A stretch of DNA of 8,772 nucleotides, taken from contig CAZIOR010000026.1 in NCBI GenBank assembly GCA_964540925.1, forward strand, positions 1 to 8,772, in the 5' to 3' direction. Below, one piece after another: positions 1 through 5,698 of this stretch. Numbering within the stretch: position 1 is the stretch's first letter; the number at the start of each line of letters is the position of its first letter. The position numbers and the translations under genes are program-made. Origin of the DNA: CAZFRF01 sp964540925. GTDB taxonomy: Bacteria; Patescibacteriota; Microgenomatia; Levybacterales; UBA12049. The notes under the pieces were generated by a model. It searched no databases. It was not told where the DNA came from and saw only the letters and a list, made by a program, of their open reading frames with translations.

Positions 1-13
1 TCACCTCCTTTCT
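1..13 (+). rRNA. possible 3' end of a 16S rRNA gene (anti-Shine-Dalgarno tail), partial
   Basis: The first 13 bases, TCACCTCCTTTCT, are identical to the usual bacterial 16S rRNA 3' terminus, which contains the CCTCC anti-Shine-Dalgarno core. If this is 16S, the gene lies left of the window on the plus strand and converges on the leftward operon. Scaffolds often break at conserved rRNA genes, which would explain a sequence starting here. The same bases read on the minus strand (AGAAAGGAGGTGA) are by definition a perfect Shine-Dalgarno, so they could instead serve a minus-strand gene starting just outside the window. I lean slightly to 16S because the match covers TTTCT beyond the core and no other gene here uses a strong Shine-Dalgarno. 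Thirteen bases cannot settle it. Confidence 0.45.
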
Positions 14-16
14 CAC

Positions 17-40
17 AAAAAAACCACCCTTTGGGGTGGC
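17..40 (-). terminator. intrinsic terminator of the leftward dus operon
   Basis: On the minus strand, CCACCC (39-34), a 4-nt loop CAAA, and GGGTGG (29-24) form a 6-bp, almost all-GC stem, followed directly by seven T (23-17). This is a textbook Rho-independent terminator about 78 nt after the stop codon at 118. On the plus strand the same hairpin is followed by a looser T-rich stretch (41-60), so it may also stop transcription arriving from the left, for example from a 16S gene. Confidence 0.75.
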
Positions 41-86
41 TTATTAACTTCTTTATTTATTAACTAAATAAAAAGGCATGTGACCT

Positions 87-115
87 ATAATTACATTTTT
101 GAGATACTTTGTCAA
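87..115 (-). promoter_or_regulatory. possible sigma70 promoter facing left, upstream of the hairpin
   Basis: On the minus strand a perfect -35 TTGACA (115-110) is followed after 17 nt by AATTAT (92-87), a 4/6 match to the -10 consensus. It starts 2 nt after the TAA stop of the 175-aa gene. A transcript from here would run through the hairpin at 17-40 and then the AGGAGGTGA at the window edge. That would be an attenuator-like leader if a minus-strand gene lies beyond the edge. The weak -10 and the unseen gene keep confidence low. Confidence 0.3.
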
Positions 116-117
116 CC

Positions 118-645
118 TTATGGCATTAAATTTCTATGAATAGGAACAAAAAAAGCATTTTCAGGAGGATTATAAATAAATACTCCCTCTGGATGAGGAT
201 TTTCAGCAGTCGGCGTATCAAAATGTACTAATCTAGGATCTCCTGAAGATTTATCCCATTCATAATCTAAAAAATGTAATCCTTTATCGTTTACAGTTAA
301 CATAACATGATGTCCAATGTCTCCTCTATATCTTAAACTCTTTCCATCAGCAAACGCTGCTAATCTTTCTCCCATCGGCAAACAATCAACCGTATATACC
401 TCAATTGGCTCAAACTGTGTGGTTAATGGTAAACTCAACATTCTTGCTTTGCGGGCTGGGACAGTCTCACCAGGTTGTAAAACAAAAAAACCACTCTGCA
501 AAGGACCATCTTTTTCTAGTCTATAGTTTTGCATCATTACTGTTTCAATTAGGGGAAACTGCGGGCTTTTTACAGTTTTTAATTGCATTCCTGGCCAAAT
601 TTCACGAAGCGGCAATATTCTTGATTCGTGGTCTGGTGTACGCAT
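118..645 (-). CDS. protein of unknown function, 175 aa, downstream of dus
   Basis: I do not recognise this protein. It looks soluble: there is no signal peptide or membrane segment, and it is rich in Pro, His and alternating hydrophobic residues that suggest beta strands (for example residues 111-129, GHHVML...LHFLDY). I start it at ATG 645 rather than at the longer TTG frame beginning at 684. That TTG is the first part of a perfect TTGACA -35 box whose -10 box ends 10 nt before the ATG, so codons upstream of 645 would not be transcribed from this promoter. It begins 19 nt after the dus stop and ends before a strong terminator, making it the last gene of the leftward cluster. It has 11 Arg to 7 Lys, the reverse of its AT-rich neighbours, which may mark a different origin. 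No function is proposed. Confidence 0.7.
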   Translation of the reverse strand: MRTPDHESRILPLREIWPGMQLKTVKSPQFPLIETVMMQNYRLEKDGPLQSGFFVLQPGETVPARKARMLSLPLTTQFEPIEVYTVDCLPMGERLAAFADGKSLRYRGDIGHHVMLTVNDKGLHFLDYEWDKSSGDPRLVHFDTPTAENPHPEGVFIYNPPENAFFVPIHRNLMP

Positions 646-655
646 ATTCAAGCAG

Positions 656-684
656 ATAGTAACATCAGTCTTTCTGAGTGTCAA
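656..684 (-). promoter_or_regulatory. sigma70 promoter of the 175-aa gene, inside the end of dus
   Basis: On the minus strand there is a perfect -35 TTGACA (684-679), a 17-nt spacer, then -10 TACTAT (661-656, 4/6). The -10 box ends 10 nt before ATG 645, so transcription would start about 3-4 nt before the start codon and give a nearly leaderless mRNA. The promoter overlaps the last dus codons and its TGA stop. Confidence 0.55.
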
Positions 685-1630
685 TGTAATATTTTATTAT
701 CTCTTTCATCTCTGTTACATTCTTTGCTCTATTAACTTTTTCTCTTAGAGTACTTGAATCAGGGAAATTATTAACCCACATTTTACTAAAACGTTTTAGA
801 CTATCTGGATTTTTATCTTTTTGCCAAGTTTCTAAAAATAAATCAATATGTTTTAGATATAAAGTTAACCTATCTTTTGCTGTAATTTTACTTAAATCTA
901 CTTGACCATTAAATACCCAAGGATTCGTAAAAATACCTCTCCCTACCATAAAACCATCAGCTCTATACCTTTCGTATTTTTCTAAAATTTCTAAATAGGA
1001 TTTAATATCACCATTACCAATAATTATAGTTTGCGGTGCTATTTTATTTTTTAAATTAATAATTTCAGGCATTAACTCCCAATGGGCATCAACTCTAGAC
1101 ATCTCTTCAACTGTACGCAAATGCAAGGTTAATGCAGATAAATCTTGTTCGAGTAAAAATCCTATCCATTCATCAATTATGATTTCAGAAAAACCTATTC
1201 TAGTCTTTACGCTAACAGGTAAACCACTTCCTTCTTTAGTTGCTTGAATAATTTCACCTGCAAGTGAATGATTATTAATAAGTGCTGAGCATGCACCCCT
1301 TTTAATTACAGTATCTATTGGGCAACCCATGTTTAAATCTATTCCATCAAAACCTAACTCCCTGCAATATTTACCTGTATTATAAAAATCTTCTGGTTTT
1401 GTACCCCAAATTTGTGCAACTATTGGTTTTTGTCTATTAGTAAATTTAAATGATCTCCCTACTTTCGCCCTACCCTTAGACATAATTCCACCTGTACTTA
1501 CAAATTCAGTAAAAAATACATTAGGTCTACCCAGATCTGTAATTATTTCCCTAAAAACTACATCTGTAACCCCTTCCATTGGAGCTAGAACTGTAAATGG
1601 TTTAGGCAAATCTTGCCAAAAAGATTTCAT
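665..1630 (-). CDS. dus: tRNA-dihydrouridine synthase (Dus family)
   Basis: This flavoenzyme reduces specific uridines of tRNA to dihydrouridine using FMN and NADPH, in the cytoplasm. The 321-aa protein has the normal family length and the ordered TIM-barrel signatures: APMEGVTD (16-23), NMGCP (100-104) with the proposed catalytic proton donor Cys103, VKTR (141-144) with the FMN-contacting Lys142, His170 in LTLHLRT, GNGD (205-208) and GFMVGRG...NPW (226-238). The C-terminal part (about 245-321) is the expected helical tRNA-binding domain. RGACSAL (111-117) stands where Gly-rich GxGxxL is more usual, which is a mild deviation. The subfamily (DusA, B or C) cannot be assigned from reading alone. 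The ATG at 1630 is 18 nt after the stop of the upstream 136-aa gene, has no Shine-Dalgarno, and sits 8 nt after an extended -10 box, so it may be read from a leaderless transcript. Confidence 0.95.
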   Translation of the reverse strand: MKSFWQDLPKPFTVLAPMEGVTDVVFREIITDLGRPNVFFTEFVSTGGIMSKGRAKVGRSFKFTNRQKPIVAQIWGTKPEDFYNTGKYCRELGFDGIDLNMGCPIDTVIKRGACSALINNHSLAGEIIQATKEGSGLPVSVKTRIGFSEIIIDEWIGFLLEQDLSALTLHLRTVEEMSRVDAHWELMPEIINLKNKIAPQTIIIGNGDIKSYLEILEKYERYRADGFMVGRGIFTNPWVFNGQVDLSKITAKDRLTLYLKHIDLFLETWQKDKNPDSLKRFSKMWVNNFPDSSTLREKVNRAKNVTEMKEIIKYYIDTQKD

Positions 1631-1638
1631 AAGAGGAT

Positions 1639-1647
1639 ATTATATCA
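1639..1647 (-). promoter_or_regulatory. extended -10 promoter just upstream of dus
   Basis: On the minus strand TGATATAAT (1647-1639) is a perfect extended -10 element (TGn followed by TATAAT). It ends 8 nt before the dus ATG and overlaps the stop region of the upstream gene. No good -35 is present at 16-18 nt spacing, which is common for extended -10 promoters. The expected transcription start lies 1-3 nt before the start codon, so the mRNA would be leaderless or nearly so. Confidence 0.5.
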
Positions 1648-1648
1648 A

Positions 1649-2059
1649 TTACCTGTTGCGAGGAATACCCAAAGCAGCCATCCTTTGATGAGCCTTATCT
1701 ATGCAACTAAGATGGCTTTTGTAACCTTTGCGGGCACTTTCCCTCCAGGAGTCCGGATTACTGGGTTTTAGGATAAAACGAAGAGCGGAAACTATATTTT
1801 CTGGTGTAGCCCTATCACCCATTGCTTTTCTTACTTGGGTAGCATACAGAAAATAATCAACTCCTTCTAACATTGTTCTTCTTTCTGGTGTCATAGTTTG
1901 CACTGTGTCAACCAAAGACACAGGATCTGGTTCAGCATCTCCAGCTGTTAAATATGCTTCGCTTGCAGGAATTTGAGCAGGCGCTTGATCACGAACCTCA
2001 CCAAGAGTAAGATAATCTTGCATTGGGGACATCAAAAGAGCTTCTAAATGTGGCTTCAT
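1649..2059 (-). CDS. protein of unknown function, 136 aa, upstream of dus
   Basis: I do not recognise this family. The protein has no membrane segment or signal peptide. Residues 1-55 are probably flexible and acidic, with two copies of the short pattern YLTxG(E/D) at 16-21 and 36-41, separated by 20 residues. Residues 58-136 look helical and basic (TPERRTMLEGVDYFLYATQV onward), ending in PRNR. It has 11 Arg to 6 Lys, the reverse of the Lys-rich neighbours. The ATG at 2059 is well supported: a clear promoter ends 9 nt upstream and there is no Shine-Dalgarno. It is the first gene of the leftward cluster, with 18 nt separating it from dus, and is divergent from the glycosyltransferase at 2150. 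A role linked to tRNA is possible only by neighbourhood, and I do not claim it. Confidence 0.75.
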   Translation of the reverse strand: MKPHLEALLMSPMQDYLTLGEVRDQAPAQIPASEAYLTAGDAEPDPVSLVDTVQTMTPERRTMLEGVDYFLYATQVRKAMGDRATPENIVSALRFILKPSNPDSWRESARKGYKSHLSCIDKAHQRMAALGIPRNR

Positions 2060-2068
2060 TTCTAAAGA

Positions 2069-2097
2069 AATATATACTTTTTAAATATTTTGGTCAA
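2069..2097 (-). promoter_or_regulatory. sigma70 promoter of the 136-aa gene and dus cluster
   Basis: On the minus strand -35 TTGACC (2097-2092, 5/6), a 17-nt spacer, and -10 TATATT (2074-2069, 5/6) form the clearest promoter in the window. Nine nt separate the -10 box from ATG 2059, leaving a leader of about 2-3 nt. It lies in the 90-nt divergent spacer shared with the rightward glycosyltransferase gene, whose own promoter is less clear. Confidence 0.65.
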
Positions 2098-2149
2098 GTA
2101 GTTATTTTAAGATTCTTGTTTTTTTTGTAGGCTATGTTATTCTTAATTT

Positions 2150-3766
2150 GTGACCAGAAAGGTTTTATTTTCCTTAATAGGAGTTTTTATCCTTGCACTA
2201 TTCCTGAGGCTTTTTAATTTAAGCTCAGTTCCTTTTAGCCTACATACTGACGAATTATTTGCCGGATACGTTGGTAAATATCTACTACTACATGGCCAAG
2301 ACATTTATGGCAACGTACTTCCTTTATACATAAATAAGTTTGGAGACTTTAGACCAGTTGGAATATTTATTTTAACTGGTATTTCAGTTTTACTATTTGG
2401 CGCAAATGAGCTTGCGATTCGGCTTCCTACTACTTTGATTGGAGCCCTATCCATCTTCCCGTTATTTTTTCTTGCTAAAGAGCTATTTAATAATGAAAAA
2501 GTAGGCTTAGTTGCAGGATTGGTTTTGGCAATTTTACCATGGCATATTATTTTATCTCGAACCACATCTGAAGCAGTAATTGGTATTTTTATTTTTATTT
2601 TCGCAATTTACTTTATGCTTCTTTTTGTTAAAAATGGTAAATTAAAATTTTTAATATTAGCATTAATACTAGGTCTCACTACATATCTTTTTTATCATTC
2701 CTTTAGGATAATTTTGCCTCTTTTATTTTTACCCTTATTTTTAATGGTAGAAAAAACAAATCTAAAAAAATTTGCCTTACTAGCCTTTTTAATAATTACT
2801 GGAATCACACTTCTTGCTATTACTACTAAAGAAGGTTCAGGTAGACTCAATCAAGTAGTCTTTTACAAAAACACAATTCCCTTAAACACGATTGCCTCTC
2901 TAAATAATGGTGAAGGGAATAATAATGTTTTACTAGCAAGAATATTTCATAATAAACCGATAATTTACGGCAGATATTTTATTAATCAATATTTATCCTA
3001 TTTTTCACCTGATTTTTTATTTAACAACAAAGGTTTACCAACTCGCTATGCTCTTCCTGAACAAGGACCAATTTACTATACTTTCGCCCCACTACTTATT
3101 CTTGCTTTATTCTTTTTTATGAGTTATCCAAATAAAAATAAAAATGCTTGGATAATATTTTATCTTTTAGCAATCTCCATATTACCAGCAGCTGTCACCT
3201 ATGAAGATACACCTAATTTATCTAGATCAGCAGTCATGATCATTCCATTAGTTATTCTAATAGGGTTTGGTTTGGTTGCCTTATATGAAAATATAAAAAA
3301 TAAAAACTTAAGAAAAATATTAATTACTATTTTTAGTTTTATCTTAATTGTTGAAGTCATATATTTTTGGCATATGTATTTAGTTCATGAAAAAACGTAT
3401 TTTCCTTTTTATAGAAACGAAACAAATAAAACATTAATAAATTATGTAAATGAAAATAGATCTAAATATAAAGAGGTGTATATGCCATCAACAGATGATC
3501 TGCCCGTCTATTTTCTTTTCTATACCAATAACTTCAATAAACTTTCGGACAATGAGATTAAAAATATGGAATCTGGCGGCAAGTATTATGGCATTAATTT
3601 CACTAGTAACTTTTGTCTAAATACCGTAGTAGACAAAAATAAAATTGCTGGACTTAAAAATTCTTTAGTAATAGTTAATGGGCAATGTGATGATTTAGGT
3701 TTTCCAAGAAAAGCGGAGCTGAATAGACAAGACGGCACAACTGCATTTAAGATCTTCGAATTTTAA
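2150..3766 (+). CDS. GT39-like (PMT/ArnT-type) integral membrane glycosyltransferase
   Basis: This family uses lipid-phosphate-linked sugars to glycosylate proteins, lipids or polymers on the outer face of the membrane. The 538-aa protein starts with a membrane segment (about 5-23) and then the first outside loop with HTDE (32-35), whose Asp34-Glu35 pair corresponds to the catalytic acidic site of PMT/ArnT enzymes. GQDIYGNVLPLY (49-60) and GDFRP (65-69) follow. Further hydrophobic segments occur at about 71-90, 95-112, 117-137, 141-160, 166-198, 208-225, 308-325, 333-350, 360-379 and 389-411, with LPWHIILSR (129-137) typical of the family. The last 125 residues are soluble and probably outside the cell. 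The start is GTG 2150 with no Shine-Dalgarno; a weak -10-like TATTCT (2138-2143) lies 6 nt upstream. Donor and acceptor cannot be inferred. It ends 2 nt from the convergent cytochrome b5 gene. Confidence 0.85.
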   Translation: MTRKVLFSLIGVFILALFLRLFNLSSVPFSLHTDELFAGYVGKYLLLHGQDIYGNVLPLYINKFGDFRPVGIFILTGISVLLFGANELAIRLPTTLIGALSIFPLFFLAKELFNNEKVGLVAGLVLAILPWHIILSRTTSEAVIGIFIFIFAIYFMLLFVKNGKLKFLILALILGLTTYLFYHSFRIILPLLFLPLFLMVEKTNLKKFALLAFLIITGITLLAITTKEGSGRLNQVVFYKNTIPLNTIASLNNGEGNNNVLLARIFHNKPIIYGRYFINQYLSYFSPDFLFNNKGLPTRYALPEQGPIYYTFAPLLILALFFFMSYPNKNKNAWIIFYLLAISILPAAVTYEDTPNLSRSAVMIIPLVILIGFGLVALYENIKNKNLRKILITIFSFILIVEVIYFWHMYLVHEKTYFPFYRNETNKTLINYVNENRSKYKEVYMPSTDDLPVYFLFYTNNFNKLSDNEIKNMESGGKYYGINFTSNFCLNTVVDKNKIAGLKNSLVIVNGQCDDLGFPRKAELNRQDGTTAFKIFEF

Positions 3767-3768
3767 AA

Positions 3769-4155
3769 TTAATTGGAGAGTTCACCGATATAGAAAGACT
3801 GGAGATAACTTTCTGGTTTTTCTTGACCCATATGTTGACCTTCAAACTGAGATGTACCATCTGTTCCACAAATATCCAAGATTTTCTCTGATCCACCTGG
3901 ATGCTTACTAATCCAAGAAGTTAAATCATATACTTTATTATTAACAACTGCCCAACAGCTGGATTCATCTTTATGTATTTCAACATCAGCCATTGAAAAA
4001 CCTTGTTTCTTTTCTGAAGGAGTAGTTGTTGTTTCTGTATTTGCTGGAACTGAATTATTAGTCGGTTGAGTATTTTTAGGCAAAAGCATAAATACTCCAA
4101 TTCCTAAGATAGCAACTATAGTAACAATTCCAACCAAAATAAAGTTTTTATTCAC
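3769..4155 (-). CDS. membrane-anchored cytochrome b5-like heme-binding protein
   Basis: An N-terminal anchor (about residues 5-25, LVGIVTIVAILGIGVFMLL) is followed by a Thr/Asn/Pro-rich linker (26-50) and a cytochrome b5-type domain (about 53-126). The axial heme ligands are visible: His85 in the HPGG motif (85-88) and His108 in FEGQHMG. VYDLTSW (75-81) and CGTDGTSQF (96-104) are standard for the fold. The anchor suggests the domain faces the outside and carries electrons to or from an unidentified partner. Cys67 and Cys96 could form a disulfide there, which is inference. The start is GTG 4155, four bases from the N gap. The frame stays open into the gap, so a start inside the gap is possible, but MNKNF before the anchor looks like a natural N-terminus. 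The 128-aa length fits a single-domain anchored b5 protein. Confidence 0.85.
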   Translation of the reverse strand: MNKNFILVGIVTIVAILGIGVFMLLPKNTQPTNNSVPANTETTTTPSEKKQGFSMADVEIHKDESSCWAVVNNKVYDLTSWISKHPGGSEKILDICGTDGTSQFEGQHMGQEKPESYLQSFYIGELSN

Positions 4156-4159
4156 AAAA

Positions 4160-4259
4160 NNNNNNNNNNNNNNNNNNNNNNNNNNNNNNNNNNNNNNNNN
4201 NNNNNNNNNNNNNNNNNNNNNNNNNNNNNNNNNNNNNNNNNNNNNNNNNNNNNNNNNNN
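4160..4259. other. scaffold gap of 100 N
   Basis: The run is exactly 100 N, the usual placeholder for a gap of unknown size, so the true distance may be very different. It removes the C-terminus of the nuclease gene on its right and the upstream region of the cytochrome b5 gene on its left, and could hide further genes. Confidence 0.98.
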
Positions 4260-5611
4260 GGATTAGTTACATATTTATACAAAATCTTATACGTATCGTA
4301 ATCAAAAATATATTCTTTACTTAAATCTTCTAACGTTTCAAAATCATTTTTTAAACTTCCCAAATAGCACCACTTATCAATAACATGTGTTTCAGTTTTG
4401 TCTCCTTTTTCCATAATGGCAATTGGACAATCATATAACCAAGACTTTACCTTATATTTAAAAAAAGCTTCTTCAAATCTTAAGTTATATTTTAAAGCCT
4501 GCTCTTTTCCAACACATGCTCCCTTACAAATTCCCAAATGAGAGTAAAAACACTGACCCTTACCTTTTTCTAAGCCTAAAAGCTTAGGACACAAACCATT
4601 TTCTTTAGCTAATGCAAATAATGTATCTTTAAATTGTTTTTGCGATTTAAATACTGCCAAAATATGTTCATAATCATCAACATCAATTGTATCTAAAATT
4701 TTAGGCTCAACGCTTAAGTATCCATTATCTAACTTTTTACTCAAAACTATTGTCATTTTTCTAGAATCTCTAAGCATTCTATTGTATATAGGTTTATGTT
4801 TTTTTATTAATGATGATTCCAAAAGTAAAGCTCCTAGCTCTCCAGCAGTGGTAATTGCTTCAATTGATCTAATATTTTGAGAGATTTTCATCTCTTTTGC
4901 AGAAGCATGATCACTGGCAAAATGGGACAATACTCTTTCTTTAATATTGATACTTTTTCCAATATAAATTGGGGCACCATCTTCTGAATAAAAAATATAA
5001 ACACCAGAACTTTCGGGTAATTTTTCTATTAAATTAGTAGATAAATAAGCAGGAACTGCTACTCTGCTTAAAAGTTTATCAACGGTTTTTTCGAACAGTT
5101 CTGGGTGAATATTTTTTTGAGATTTTTTATAAAACTTATAAATTACATTTGCATCATCAAAGGCTCTATGTCTTTGCTTACATTTAATATTAAAATTCGC
5201 AATTATACTATCTAAATTGTATTTTTTAAGTCCTGGATATAAGGCTCTAGCAAGCTTTACAGTACAAAGTTGTTTAGCAGTAAAATTAATACCAAATCTT
5301 TTTAGTTCATTTTTAATAAATGCATAGTCAAATCTAACACTATGTGCTACGAATACAGAATCTTTAAGAATCTCAACAATTTCTTCTTTTATTTCAAAAA
5401 AAGTTGGTGCATCTTCTAAATCCACAAATCTAATTCCAGTAAGAAGCTCTATGTATGGATCCATTCGCATTTGCGGATTAACTAGAGTTCTATATTTTTT
5501 AGTAATCTTACCCTCATCAACTCTAATAATTCCAATTTCAATAATCCTGCCATAAGTAGGACTCATTCCTGAAGTCTCCACATCAATAAAACAAAAGGAT
5601 TTAGGAAGCAT
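4260..5611 (-). CDS. DnaQ-like exonuclease / UvrC-like GIY-YIG nuclease fusion, 3' end lost in the gap
   Basis: The 450 visible residues hold three modules. Residues 5-163 are a DEDDh 3'-5' exonuclease like DNA polymerase III epsilon: Asp10 and Glu12 in FIDVETSG (exo I), Asp95 in HSVRFD (exo II), and His148/Asp153 in HRAFDDA (exo III), so the active site looks complete. Residues 198-280 are a GIY-YIG nuclease: GVY (203-205), YIGKS (216-220), Arg226, and Glu265 before LIKKHKPIYN. Residues 341-366 hold Cys341, 354, 362 and 366 with spacing x12, x7, x3, closely matching the cysteine pattern that binds an iron-sulfur cluster in UvrC. The likely role is DNA repair or processing, combining end trimming with UvrC-like incision. 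DnaQ-UvrC-like fusions are known, for example in mycobacteria, so the architecture is rare rather than new. The start is ATG 5611. The frame runs into the N gap, so the C-terminus is unknown. Confidence 0.9.
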
Positions 5612-5615
5612 TGTT

Positions 5616-5644
5616 TATATAACTTAGCAAAGAGTAAAGGTAAA
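5616..5644 (-). promoter_or_regulatory. possible sigma70 promoter of the exonuclease/GIY-YIG gene
   Basis: On the minus strand TTTACC (5644-5639, 4/6 to the -35 consensus), a 17-nt spacer, and TATATA (5621-5616, 4/6) precede ATG 5611 by 4 nt. There is no Shine-Dalgarno. The position repeats the leaderless geometry of the other minus-strand genes, but both boxes are weaker and AT-richness makes chance matches likely. Confidence 0.35.
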
Positions 5645-5663
5645 TTCAAGAATACAAGGAAAA

Positions 5664-5692
5664 TGGAAATTATAATCAAATTTCTGTACAAT
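5664..5692 (+). promoter_or_regulatory. possible promoter of the P-type ATPase operon
   Basis: TACAAT (5687-5692, 5/6 to the -10 consensus) lies 6 nt before ATG 5699, with TGGAAA (5664-5669, 4/6) at a 17-nt spacing. A second, perfect TATAAT sits at 5671-5676 and would start transcription near 5683. Either one places the transcription start downstream of the alternative ATG at 5663 and so favours 5699 as the start codon. Confidence 0.35.
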
Positions 5693-5698
5693 AAATAT

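Noticed and set aside
86..91. Perfect TATAAT on the plus strand as a rightward promoter
   Set aside because: There is no -35 at suitable spacing and no plus-strand gene downstream.
317..659. Two plus-strand open frames opposite the 175-aa gene
   Set aside because: They overlap a better supported minus-strand gene with its own promoter and terminator, and their translations have no recognisable features.
665..667. UGA recoded as glycine, as in some candidate phyla
   Set aside because: The TGA falls exactly at the expected end of Dus, glycine residues in the conserved motifs are encoded by GGN, and a new gene with its own promoter starts just after.
2305..2565. Minus-strand open frame inside the glycosyltransferase
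   Set aside because: It is a shadow of a clear GT39 gene with family motifs on the other strand.
4260..5611. Annotation as plain UvrC
   Set aside because: The N-terminus is a complete DnaQ-type exonuclease and the GIY-YIG domain begins only at about residue 198, so it is a fusion protein and not the standard excinuclease subunit.
5663..5698. ATPase start at ATG 5663
   Set aside because: AAGGA is only 3 nt from this ATG, promoter-like hexamers (TATAAT 5671, TACAAT 5687) lie downstream of it, and the extra 12 residues do not look like the usual N-terminus; ATG 5699 fits better, although 5663 is not excluded.
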